In this document: piece by piece, positions 29,074 through 37,667 of the stretch
How the letters are laid out: each line of letters starts with the position of its first letter
Position numbering within the stretch: the stretch's first letter is position 1
Source: an uncultured Flavobacteriaceae bacterium
Lineage (GTDB): Bacteria; Bacteroidota; Bacteroidia; Flavobacteriales; Flavobacteriaceae
Direction: 5' to 3'
Assembly: GCA_913020685.1 (NCBI GenBank)
Contig: CAJWAY010000002.1
Span: 1-37,667, forward strand
Length of the DNA stretch: 37,667 bases
Translations under genes and position numbers: made by a program
Notes under the pieces: model-generated
Databases searched by the model: none
Told to the model about the DNA's origin: nothing
Seen by the model: the letters and a program-made list of their open reading frames with translations, nothing else

Positions 29074-30972
29074 TTAATAGGCTCTCACAGATTTTCCCTC
29101 ATAAAAATTCATAAAAGCGCGGTTTACGACCCTATTACCTCCAGGTGTTGGATAGTCTCCAGAAAAATACCAATCACCAAGATTTTTCGGGCAGGCTTGA
29201 TGCAAATCTTCTATTGTTTGAAAAATTACTTCTACCTCAGCCTTGATACTATCCCCTTTAAGCATTTGTGCAATTTTGGCTGAAATTTGCTCATCGGAAA
29301 AAGGTTCGTATAAGGCTCTCACACAATTTTCTACCTTCTCTAATGGATAACCTTGGTTGAGTTTGCATTTGCTGTAAATACTATCTAAGGTTTGTTCTAA
29401 ATTATTCCGGTCTTCGAGAAGCTTGAGTGTTGCCTTAAAAACAATAAAGTTGTCAATTTTAGCCATGTCTATTCCATAACAATCGGGATAACGGATCTGA
29501 GGTGCACTAGAAACAATAATAATTTTTTTGGGGTTAAGCCGATCCAACATCTTCAAAATACTCTTTTGTAAGGTAGTTCCCCTAACAATACTATCGTCGA
29601 TAATTACCAAATTGTCGGTAGGTTTAATTACCCCGTAGGTCACATCGTACACGTGAGCCACAAGATCGTCCCTACTGGCATCTTCAGTGATAAAAGTCCT
29701 CAGTTTGGCATCTTTGATCGCTATTTTTTCAATTCTGGGACGTAAAGAAAATAGCTTTTCAAGCTCACCGTTTTGAAGATGTTTTTTGTTTTGCATACTA
29801 TCTTTTAGCAATTGAACAATATTATCTTGAACGGCACCCAAGAGGCCATAGAATGAGGTTTCAGCAGTATTTGGAATAAAGGAGAATACAGTATTTTTAA
29901 GATCGTCGTCAATGCTTTTTTGGATTTGAGGGAACAACAATCTTCCCAATTTTTTACGCTCTTTATATATTTCAGCATCACCTCCTCTTGAAAAATAAAT
30001 TCTCTCAAATGAACAAGATTTGGGGGCTACAGATTGCTGAATTTGGCTCAATTTTACAGCACCAGATTTTTTGGTCAGTAAGGCACAGCCAGGAGGCAGC
30101 TCAAGAATATTCTCAAAAGCTACATTAAACACTGTTTGAATGGCTGGTCTTTCAGATGCAACCACTAGTATTTCATCATCATCGTAGTAGAAAGCAGGTC
30201 GAATCCCAGCAGGATCTCTTAAAACAAAAGATTCCCCATGGCCTAATAGCCCTGCAATGGTATAACCACCATCCCATTTCTTGGACGCTTTTCGCAAAAC
30301 CTTTTTCATACTTAGTAGCTCTGCAATTTGAGGAGAAGCAGCTGATTTTGTAAATCCCTCCTTTTTTAATTTCTTATAAATTTTAGCCACGGCATCATCC
30401 AAAAAATGTCCAATTTTTTCCATTACAGTTATAGTATCAGCTTTTTCTTTGGGATGTTGACCAAGCTCAACCAAGGTATCAAAAAGTTCACTAACATTAG
30501 TTAAATTAAAGTTTCCAGCAACTATCAAATTTCTATGCATCCAATTGTTCTGCCTCAAAAAAGGATGAACGCTTTCAATGCTATTCTTTCCAAAAGTTCC
30601 GTAGCGTACATGACCTAGCAGTAATTCTCCTGCGAAAGGAACAAATTTTTTAAACTGATCTATATCTTCCCGTAAGTTGGGGTGTTGTATACTCGCTTGT
30701 TTAAAACCTTTATTTACCTTTTTAAAAATATCTTGAATTGGTTGCTGACCGTTAGAGCGAACCCTGGCGATATATCGTTGGCCTGGGCTCATATTTAATT
30801 TGACGCAAGCTAAACCAGCACCATCTTGGCCCCTATTGTGCTGCTTTTCCATCATCAAATACATTTTGTTAATACCATACATTGCAGTGCCGTACTTTTC
30901 TTTAAAGTAATGAAGGTCTTTTTTCAAATGAATCATTGCGATCCCACACTCGTGCTTTATGGCGTCACTCAT
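29074..30972 (-). CDS. Amidophosphoribosyltransferase-like protein (PurF family, long form)
   Basis: 632 aa: HECGIAMIHL Ntn-type Cys, QHNRGQDGAGL, LLLGHVRYGTFG, VAGNFNLTN and PRPP motif LVIIDDSIVRGTTLQKSI. Confidence 0.85.
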   Translation of the reverse strand: MSDAIKHECGIAMIHLKKDLHYFKEKYGTAMYGINKMYLMMEKQHNRGQDGAGLACVKLNMSPGQRYIARVRSNGQQPIQDIFKKVNKGFKQASIQHPNLREDIDQFKKFVPFAGELLLGHVRYGTFGKNSIESVHPFLRQNNWMHRNLIVAGNFNLTNVSELFDTLVELGQHPKEKADTITVMEKIGHFLDDAVAKIYKKLKKEGFTKSAASPQIAELLSMKKVLRKASKKWDGGYTIAGLLGHGESFVLRDPAGIRPAFYYDDDEILVVASERPAIQTVFNVAFENILELPPGCALLTKKSGAVKLSQIQQSVAPKSCSFERIYFSRGGDAEIYKERKKLGRLLFPQIQKSIDDDLKNTVFSFIPNTAETSFYGLLGAVQDNIVQLLKDSMQNKKHLQNGELEKLFSLRPRIEKIAIKDAKLRTFITEDASRDDLVAHVYDVTYGVIKPTDNLVIIDDSIVRGTTLQKSILKMLDRLNPKKIIIVSSAPQIRYPDCYGIDMAKIDNFIVFKATLKLLEDRNNLEQTLDSIYSKCKLNQGYPLEKVENCVRALYEPFSDEQISAKIAQMLKGDSIKAEVEVIFQTIEDLHQACPKNLGDWYFSGDYPTPGGNRVVNRAFMNFYEGKSVRAY

Positions 30973-30990
30973 ATTATTAAATGATTTACT

Positions 30991-31920
30991 TTATTCAATC
31001 TCTATCTCAAATGTAGTTAATTCTTTGAAAGCTTTTAGGCGGTCAGCCATCATATTTGGAGAATAATTTAACATATTTTCCGTTCCAAACTTCTCAACTG
31101 TAAATGAGGCCATAGCCGAACCATAAATTAAAGCTAACTTCATGTTATTAAAAGAAATATCTCCTGTTTGAGTCAAGTATCCTATAAATCCTCCGGCAAA
31201 ACTATCTCCAGCACCAGTAGGGTCAATAACCTCATCTAATGGAAGGGCCGGAGCACAAAAAATCTCATGATTGTGAAAAAGAAATGCCCCATGTTCTCCT
31301 TTTTTGATAACCACATATTCTGGACCCATTTTATGAATTTGGGCGGCGGCTCTGACCAAGGAGTACTCTCCGGTCAGCTGCCTGGCTTCTTCGTCATTTA
31401 TGGAAATTACGTCTACTTTTTCAATTACTTGATCCAATCCAGATCTAAAATGATCCATCCAAAAATTCATAGTATCTAAAATAGTTAACTTGGGCTTGGA
31501 ATTCAACTGTTCCAAAGCTTGCAATTGAACATTAGGAGATAGGTTACCAAGCATTACGAAATCGGGAGATTTAAAATGCTGTGGAATCTTTGGCTTAAAA
31601 TTTTCCAAAACATTTAGTTGGGTGTCCAAAGTGGTTCTGGTGTTCATGTCATTATGGTATTTTCCACTCCAAAAAAAAGTAGCTCCACCTGATACTATTT
31701 CGACTCCTGAAATGTCAATACCATGATTTTTAAGTAAATTCAAATGCTGATTTTCGAAATCCTCTCCTACAACAGATACAATCCCACAGTTTAGATTAAA
31801 TCTGGAAGCAGAAAGACCAATATAGGTAGCAGCTCCGCCCAATATTTTATCAACTTTTCCAAAAGGAGTTGAAATAGCGTCGTAGGCCATCGTCCCAACT
31901 ACCAATAATTTATTATTCAT
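30991..31920 (-). CDS. PfkB-family sugar/nucleoside kinase
   Basis: 309 aa: LLVVGTMAYDAISTPFG...LGGAATYIGLSASRF and C-terminal DPTGAGDSFAGGFIGYL. Confidence 0.9.
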   Translation of the reverse strand: MNNKLLVVGTMAYDAISTPFGKVDKILGGAATYIGLSASRFNLNCGIVSVVGEDFENQHLNLLKNHGIDISGVEIVSGGATFFWSGKYHNDMNTRTTLDTQLNVLENFKPKIPQHFKSPDFVMLGNLSPNVQLQALEQLNSKPKLTILDTMNFWMDHFRSGLDQVIEKVDVISINDEEARQLTGEYSLVRAAAQIHKMGPEYVVIKKGEHGAFLFHNHEIFCAPALPLDEVIDPTGAGDSFAGGFIGYLTQTGDISFNNMKLALIYGSAMASFTVEKFGTENMLNYSPNMMADRLKAFKELTTFEIEIE

Positions 31921-31993
31921 TAAGCAAAAGTAGTAAACTTAGTAGGGCTCATTGGTTATTTAACTAAAGATTTATTTAAGAGTTTTCAAATAG

Positions 31994-32479
31994 CTAAAAT
32001 GGATCGGATTTGTTTTGATTCTGTTCATAGAAAGCATCAACATTTATAGGGGAATGTTTGGCCGCTTTTTCCGCTAAATGGTCACACCGTTCGTTTTGAG
32101 AATGAGCATTGTGTCCTTTAATCCATTGAAAACTTACATTGTGTTTCCTGTGGATAATAAGATAACGCTTCCACAGGTCAGAGTTTTTTTTGTTTTTAAA
32201 CGCTTTTTTTTCCCAGTTAAATACCCATTTTTTTTGAACCGCATCAATCACATACTTTGAATCGGAAAAAACCATAACTTCCATAGGTTGAGTTTTCAAG
32301 GTCTCCAAGGCGATAATTACTGCAAGAAGTTCCATGCGATTATTTGTCGTCAACCTAAAACCCTCAGAAAATTCTTTAACATAATCCTTTCCCTCCCATT
32401 CCATAATGATACCATAACCCCCCGGGCCAGGATTTCCTCTAGAAGATCCATCAGTGTAAATTTTAATTCTACCCGACAT
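31994..32479 (-). CDS. rnhA: Ribonuclease HI; start moved from 32626
   Basis: MSGRIKIYTDGSSRGNPGPGGYGIIMEW, NNRMELLAVIIAL, VFSDSKYVIDAV and WIKGHNAHSQNERCD. The 49 upstream residues in the track overlap purN and lack RNase H similarity. Confidence 0.92.
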   Translation of the reverse strand: MSGRIKIYTDGSSRGNPGPGGYGIIMEWEGKDYVKEFSEGFRLTTNNRMELLAVIIALETLKTQPMEVMVFSDSKYVIDAVQKKWVFNWEKKAFKNKKNSDLWKRYLIIHRKHNVSFQWIKGHNAHSQNERCDHLAEKAAKHSPINVDAFYEQNQNKSDPF

Positions 32480-33047
32480 GTTTTGTAAATAAGATTTTTT
32501 GAATGACCTCAGGATAGTGTTTGTATTCCAATTGGTGAACCCTATTTGCAATATCTTCAAAGCTGTCTTGGTCACCAACCTCAACTTTGGATTGAAAAAT
32601 GATGGATCCTTCATCATAGTTTTCATTTACATAATGAATACTTATACCTGTTTCACGGTCTCCAGCGTCTTTTACCGATTGATGGACCCGATCCCCATAC
32701 ATGCCTTTACCTCCATGATTAGGGAGTAGTGAGGGATGTATGTTGACGATTTTAAAAGTAAATGTATTAATGAAAGCCAAGGGTATTTTAAGTAAAAATC
32801 CAGCCAAGACAATTAAATCTGGATTCAAAAGCTTTATTTGCTTACACAATACTCCACTATTTAATTGCACTTTATCAAAAACATTTACAGGGATTTTAAA
32901 TGGCCTAACGCGTTCAATTACACCTGCTTTGGGATTGTTTGTAAAGACATTTATTACCTTAACTTGATGATTATTTTTAAAGTATTTGATGATATTTTCG
33001 ACGTTGGTGCCTGAACCAGATGCAAACAGAACAATCCTTTTAACCAT
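32469..33047 (-). CDS. purN: Phosphoribosylglycinamide formyltransferase
   Basis: 192 aa: IVLFASGSGTNVENII, LIVLAGFLLKIP, NIHPSLLPNHGGKGMYGDRVHQ and DEGSIIFQ. Confidence 0.95.
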   Translation of the reverse strand: MVKRIVLFASGSGTNVENIIKYFKNNHQVKVINVFTNNPKAGVIERVRPFKIPVNVFDKVQLNSGVLCKQIKLLNPDLIVLAGFLLKIPLAFINTFTFKIVNIHPSLLPNHGGKGMYGDRVHQSVKDAGDRETGISIHYVNENYDEGSIIFQSKVEVGDQDSFEDIANRVHQLEYKHYPEVIQKILFTKHVG

Positions 33048-33172
33048 TTTATTTTAGATAAATTTTCTTTGACCTTTATAATTTAGTGATTTATGATATA
33101 TATTTATAAAAAACACATCACAAAGAAAAGTTATATTCTTTTCTCTAAATGGTGATTTGATCCAAAGTTTTA

Positions 33173-33180
33173 TATTTTTG
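33173..33180 (+). promoter_or_regulatory. Possible Bacteroidetes -7 element (TAnnTTTG) upstream of acpP
   Basis: TATTTTTG, 30 nt before the acpP ATG. A TTTG lies at 33156-33159, but the 13-nt spacing is short for a -33 element. Confidence 0.3.
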
Positions 33181-33210
33181 TGCACATTAATTTAAAAACA
33201 AATTTTGATT

Positions 33211-33444
33211 ATGTCTGATATTTCATCAAAAGTAAAAGCAATCATCGTTGATAAATTGGGAGTAGACGAAAATGAAGTCGTTGCTGACGCTAATTTCACC
33301 AACGATTTAGGTGCCGATTCTTTGGATACCGTTGAATTAATTATGGAATTCGAGAAAGAATTTGACATTCAGATCCCAGATGACCAAGCAGAGAACATTG
33401 CTACAGTAGGTCAAGCCATTCAATTTATTGAGCAAGCAAATTAA
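33211..33444 (+). CDS. acpP: Acyl carrier protein
   Basis: [23 protein letters not shown]...[33 protein letters not shown]; phosphopantetheine site GADSLD. ATG at 33211 preferred over TTG at 33205. Confidence 0.97.
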   Translation: MSDISSKVKAIIVDKLGVDENEVVADANFTNDLGADSLDTVELIMEFEKEFDIQIPDDQAENIATVGQAIQFIEQAN

Positions 33445-33456
33445 ATTTTGGCTTAA

Positions 33457-34707
33457 ATGAAACCAAGACGTGTAGTAATTACCGGATTGGGAGCCTTAAC
33501 TCCTTTAGGAAATACCCTCCCGGCTTATTGGGAGGGTTTATTATCTGGTACCAGTGGTGCTGCTCCTATCACTCATTTCGATTCCTCAAAATTCAAAACC
33601 CAATTTGCTTGTGAGTTGAAAAATTTCGATCCCCTAAATTTTATGGACAGAAAAGAGGTTCGAAAGTGTGATCGATTCGCTCAATATGCACTGGTAACAA
33701 CAGACGAGGCCGTTACTGATGCAGGGTTAGATTTTGAAAAAGAAGACAGAGATCGGGTAGGAGTGATATGGGGTGCTGGGATTGGCGGACTAGAAACATT
33801 TCAAAACGAAGTTTTAAATTTTGCAAAAGGAGATGGATCTCCTCGTTTCAATCCCTTTTTTATCCCCAAAATGATTTCGGATATTGCACCAGGGCTCATT
33901 TCAATGAAGTATGGCCTCAGGGGGCCTAATTTTGCGACCGTTTCTGCCTGTGCTTCCTCCTCCAATGCCATGATCGACTCACTAAATTATATCAGAATGG
34001 GTTTTGCTGACATTATCGTTTCCGGTGGTTCTGAGGCTGCAGTAACCATTGCTGGTATTGGTGGGTTTAATGCCATGCATGCCTTATCAACAAGAAACGA
34101 GGATCCTAAAACAGCATCTCGGCCCTTTGACAGAGACAGAGATGGTTTTGTTTTAGGAGAGGGTGCGGGTGCACTAATTTTGGAAGAATACGAGCATGCA
34201 AAAGCCAGGGGTGCAAAAATATATGCTGAGCTGGCAGGAGGAGGACTCTCCGCCGATGCTCACCACATGACTGCTCCTCACCCCGATGGTATAGGAGCAA
34301 AAAAAGTGATGATTAATTGCTTGCGTGATGCAGGTCTTAATCCAGAAGATGTGGACACCATCAACATGCATGGAACTTCAACTCCTTTGGGGGATGTAGC
34401 CGAAACAAATGCTGTACAAGCTGTTTTTGGAGATCACATATATAAAATCAATATAAATTCTACTAAGTCCATGACCGGGCACCTCCTTGGAGCTGCTGGA
34501 GCTATTGAGGCAATTGCCTGTATCATGGCTATCAAAAACAGCATCGTTCCACCTACTATCAACCACCAATCGGTTGATCAACAATTTGATCCCAAAATTA
34601 ATTTCACATTTGGTGAGCCCCAGAAAAGAAACATTAACGTTGCACTTTCAAATACCTTTGGTTTTGGGGGACATAACGCTTGCGTAATTTTCAAAAAAAT
34701 TAGCTAA
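33457..34707 (+). CDS. fabF: Beta-ketoacyl-ACP synthase II
   Basis: 416 aa: RRVVITGLGALTPLGN, TVSACASSSNAM, MHGTSTPLGD, STKSMTGHLLGAAGAIEAI and FGFGGHNA. Confidence 0.97.
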   Translation: MKPRRVVITGLGALTPLGNTLPAYWEGLLSGTSGAAPITHFDSSKFKTQFACELKNFDPLNFMDRKEVRKCDRFAQYALVTTDEAVTDAGLDFEKEDRDRVGVIWGAGIGGLETFQNEVLNFAKGDGSPRFNPFFIPKMISDIAPGLISMKYGLRGPNFATVSACASSSNAMIDSLNYIRMGFADIIVSGGSEAAVTIAGIGGFNAMHALSTRNEDPKTASRPFDRDRDGFVLGEGAGALILEEYEHAKARGAKIYAELAGGGLSADAHHMTAPHPDGIGAKKVMINCLRDAGLNPEDVDTINMHGTSTPLGDVAETNAVQAVFGDHIYKININSTKSMTGHLLGAAGAIEAIACIMAIKNSIVPPTINHQSVDQQFDPKINFTFGEPQKRNINVALSNTFGFGGHNACVIFKKIS

Positions 34708-34715
34708 TTTAGAAT

Positions 34716-35453
34716 GTGAATTTATTGGGCCACTTTCTGAAATCATCAATAAAAAAAGATTTGATTTTTTTCAGTAGCCTTAGAAAAATTACATCGCTAA
34801 AAGCTTACAACAGAGATATTTATTACACTGCATTTACCCATCGATCTAAGAACTTGAAAGATGATGACGGTCATCTAATCAATTTTGAAAGACTGGAGTT
34901 TTTGGGAGACTCAATTCTTGGCATTGTGGTTTCCTACTTCCTTTATGACAAATTTCCATTTGCTAAGGAGGGTACATTGACTAGGTACAGGGCAAAAATT
35001 GTAAGTCGAGAAAATCTAAATCAAATTGGACTAAAAATAGGTCTGATCGATTTCTTGGACCAAAATAACAAAATTGATTTTGGAAAGAATATCCATGGTA
35101 ATCTACTTGAAGCATTAATTGGTGCAATTTTCGTTGATAGGGGGTTTAAAAAATGTAGTCGGTTTGTAATAAAAAAAATTTTGGAGGAGCATGTAAATGT
35201 AAATCAACTTGAGCATACTGTTTTGAGTTACAAAGGGCTTTTAATTGAATGGGGCCAAAAAATAAAAAAAAATATATATTTTGATACTAATTCGGAAACT
35301 GGACTCGATCCAGAATTTAACTACAGCACTCAAGTTTATTTTGATAACAAACTGATTGTAAAAGCAAGGGGAGTTTCTAAAAAAAAGTCTGAGGAAAAAG
35401 CTGCAAAACGAGCTTATTACGCAATGAATATCAAATTAAAGATTAATGACTAA
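34716..35453 (+). CDS. rnc: Ribonuclease III
   Basis: 245 aa: FERLEFLGDSILGIVVSYFLYDKFP, NLLEALIGAIFVDRGF, C-terminal dsRBD KARGVSKKKSEEKAAKRAYY. GTG start. Confidence 0.93.
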   Translation: MNLLGHFLKSSIKKDLIFFSSLRKITSLKAYNRDIYYTAFTHRSKNLKDDDGHLINFERLEFLGDSILGIVVSYFLYDKFPFAKEGTLTRYRAKIVSRENLNQIGLKIGLIDFLDQNNKIDFGKNIHGNLLEALIGAIFVDRGFKKCSRFVIKKILEEHVNVNQLEHTVLSYKGLLIEWGQKIKKNIYFDTNSETGLDPEFNYSTQVYFDNKLIVKARGVSKKKSEEKAAKRAYYAMNIKLKIND

Positions 35454-35916
35454 AATCAAAAACTATATTTTAGACGAAATTGATGAAGACAATTTTTCTT
35501 TAATTGCGGTTCACAGCAGCTGCGAAGCTTACCGCCTTGCATTTTTACTTAACTCAAAATGCCAGTGCAGATTTACCCAGACCAAATTCAAAAAAAAAGG
35601 GTTACCAACAGATTCTTATTTTGTAACCTATGAGTGGATCGACCTTATCAAAGGCATTGAAATCCGGCTCTTTTCCAATCGATGCCTGAAATTTAGGGAT
35701 AAGCTTCAAAAGGGAAGTGGCTTATTTGATATTCCTGAAACAAAAGAATTATATTTGGTTCAGGATTTGAAAGATGTTGACTACATCATGAAAATTGACT
35801 CAGGTATCGAAGGCCAAACAATGATAGAAAAAATGGAATACATAGATCAAATTTCATACCGATATTTGATTGACCAAAGTAAATTGAAGGTTGATCTGAG
35901 CTTAAATTTATATTGA
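35446..35916 (+). CDS. IPExxxVDY family protein
   Basis: 156 aa with GLFDIPETKELYLVQDLKDVDYIMKI, between rnc and pyk as is typical in Flavobacteriaceae. Confidence 0.8.
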   Translation: MTKIKNYILDEIDEDNFSLIAVHSSCEAYRLAFLLNSKCQCRFTQTKFKKKGLPTDSYFVTYEWIDLIKGIEIRLFSNRCLKFRDKLQKGSGLFDIPETKELYLVQDLKDVDYIMKIDSGIEGQTMIEKMEYIDQISYRYLIDQSKLKVDLSLNLY

Positions 35917-37343
35917 TGAGCAGCAGAAAAAAAACCAAAGTTGTAGCCACATTAGGCCCAGCATCCAACAATCAAAATGTGATGGAACAGATGATTCTCT
36001 CGGGTGTTGATGTTTTCCGAATCAATTTTTCACACGCTGAGCATAGAGAAGTTAAAAAAAGGATCAAAATTATTCGTGATCTTGGAGAAAAACTAGGTTG
36101 CAACACCTCTATTTTGGCCGACCTTCAGGGACCCAAACTAAGGATTGGAGAGGTAGAGGAAAAAACAGTTGTTACCCCTGGAGATCAAATCTTATTTCTT
36201 AACGGTGAACCTTTTTTGGGAAACAATGAAAAAGTCTTTGTGAATTATAAAAATTTCTCCAAAGATGTTAAACCTGGAGAAAGAATTCTATTGGATGATG
36301 GTAAGCTGATTTTTGAGGTAATTTCAACTGATAAAAAAGAAAACGTCAAAACCAAAGTAATTCAAGGAGGAAAATTAAAATCCAAAAAAGGGGTAAATCT
36401 TCCAAATACCAAAATTTCGTTACCCGCATTGACAGAAAAAGATGTAATTGATGCTGAATTTGCAATCAAACAAGAGGTGGATTGGATTGCCTTGTCCTTT
36501 GTTAGATACAGTGAAGATATTTTGGATTTGAAAAAATTAATCGAAAAACACTCTGACCATAAAATTCCAATAATTGCTAAAATTGAAAAACCTGAGGGAA
36601 TTGATAATATAGATAAAATTATTTCTTATTGTGATGGTCTTATGGTAGCGCGTGGTGATCTAGGAGTAGAAATCCCCCCTGCGGAAGTTCCTTTGGTTCA
36701 AAAAGAATTAGTTAAAAGGGCAAAAAAAGCAAGGATTCCCGTCATAATTGCAACCCAGATGATGGAAAGTATGATTGACAGCCTTACTGCAACTCGAGCA
36801 GAGGTAAACGATGTTGCCAATTCGGTAATGGATGGAGCAGACGCCGTAATGCTCTCAGGGGAAACTTCCATTGGAGAATATCCCGTTCAGGTTATCAAAA
36901 CTATGACTTCCATCATTCGCAGTGTGGAAAATTCAGATCTAATCTCTGTCCCACAAAAACCACCAAATATTAGAACTGTTAGATTCATTACCAAGTCCAT
37001 TTGTTATCACGCCGTACACATAGCTAATGATGTTAAGGCCAAAGCTATATGTACCCTTACCAATAGTGGTTATACTGCATTTCAAATTTCGGCATGGCGC
37101 CCCAATTCCCATATTTTAGTTTTTACCCCAAATAAAAGAATTCTAACCCAACTCAATCTCATTTGGGGGGTCAAAGCCTTTTTCTATGACAGTTTTGAAA
37201 GCACTGACAAAACTGTCGAGGAGATCAATGAGATAGCCGAAAAAACTGGCTATGTTAATAAAGGAGATCTTCTTGTTAACCTAACTGCCATGCCGATTAT
37301 TAAAAAAGGGATGGTCAATACCCTAAGGGTTTCAACCATTTAG
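35916..37343 (+). CDS. pyk: Pyruvate kinase
   Basis: MSSRKKTKVVATLGPASNN, DLQGPKLRIGEV, MVARGDLGVEIP, IIATQMMESMI and DGADAVMLSGETSIGEYPV. ATG at 35916 shares one nt with the previous stop. Confidence 0.96.
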   Translation: MSSRKKTKVVATLGPASNNQNVMEQMILSGVDVFRINFSHAEHREVKKRIKIIRDLGEKLGCNTSILADLQGPKLRIGEVEEKTVVTPGDQILFLNGEPFLGNNEKVFVNYKNFSKDVKPGERILLDDGKLIFEVISTDKKENVKTKVIQGGKLKSKKGVNLPNTKISLPALTEKDVIDAEFAIKQEVDWIALSFVRYSEDILDLKKLIEKHSDHKIPIIAKIEKPEGIDNIDKIISYCDGLMVARGDLGVEIPPAEVPLVQKELVKRAKKARIPVIIATQMMESMIDSLTATRAEVNDVANSVMDGADAVMLSGETSIGEYPVQVIKTMTSIIRSVENSDLISVPQKPPNIRTVRFITKSICYHAVHIANDVKAKAICTLTNSGYTAFQISAWRPNSHILVFTPNKRILTQLNLIWGVKAFFYDSFESTDKTVEEINEIAEKTGYVNKGDLLVNLTAMPIIKKGMVNTLRVSTI

Positions 37344-37402
37344 TTTTTATTTTTATAGTTTATTGATTCGAAGAATGTCGTATATTTCAAAAAAATCAAA
37401 TC

Positions 37403-37667
37403 ATGTATTTAATACTCAAGAACCTTCACTCATCTTGGGCTTATTTAGTTTTACTGGTTTTAATTCTCTGTATATTTAATGCAATTACCGGAAAAATAAA
37501 TGGAAAAGATTTCGAATCCATAGATCTTAGACTATTCCTGTTTGGATTGATCTTTTCGCACATACAATTCTTAATAGCTTTAATTCTATACTTCGTATCT
37601 CCATGGTTTGAACAATGGTCTAATCTTGGAATGGGTGGTGTTATGAAAGATGCACAAGCTCGACTTT
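37403..37667 (+). CDS. Partial membrane-protein ORF running off the window
   Basis: Open frame to the edge: MYLILKNLHSSWAYLVLLVLILCIFNAITGKINGKDFESIDLRLFLFGLIFSHIQFLIALILYFVSPWFEQWSNLGMGGVMKDAQARL...; at least two TM helices. Confidence 0.7.
   Translation, partial: MYLILKNLHSSWAYLVLLVLILCIFNAITGKINGKDFESIDLRLFLFGLIFSHIQFLIALILYFVSPWFEQWSNLGMGGVMKDAQARL

Noticed and set aside
32480-32626. 49-residue N-terminal extension of RNase HI
   Set aside because: Lies within purN in another frame; RNase HI homology begins at MSGRIKIYTDGSS.
34106-34584. Several minus-strand ORFs inside fabF
   Set aside because: Antisense shadows of a well-supported fabF; no domain similarity.
1-37667. CRISPR arrays, transposons, integrases, prophage, rRNA
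   Set aside because: No regularly spaced repeats, transposase/integrase motifs or rRNA sequence seen on reading; not verified computationally.

Overview
AT-rich 37.7 kb window that looks like ordinary chromosome of a marine Flavobacteriaceae-type Bacteroidetes, judged from gene content and synteny rather than from any search. Most of it is housekeeping: tRNA-Asp, trxA, dnaE with an N-terminal DEDDh exonuclease, mfd, metG, an AddB/AddA-like helicase-nuclease pair, Fe/Mn-SOD, a PurF-like gene, PfkB kinase, rnhA and purN, then divergent acpP-fabF-rnc-IPExxxVDY-pyk. The accessory-looking part is about 11.4-22.2 kb: an HDAC11-like deacetylase facing a CBS-pair protein, a tiny two-gene membrane-protein operon, a YeeZ-like SDR, a helical-bundle protein, a lipoprotein, carotenoid genes (CruF-like, CrtD-like, CrtA-like and CrtI-like) and a Kv-type channel. 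I see no CRISPR array, transposase, integrase, phage gene, rRNA or recognisable defence island. The observations most worth a second look are: (1) a 28-codon single-TM ORF in the same frame as the Kv channel and separated from it by one TAA; (2) a long inverted repeat in the crtA/channel divergent region; (3) a 54-aa membrane-protein gene missing from the supplied ORF track, overlapping the next gene by ATGA; (4) an AddB-like protein lacking the usual Fe-S cysteines; (5) three convergent gene pairs ending in the same kind of 4-nt shared-stop overlap. I found no convincing wholly new system.
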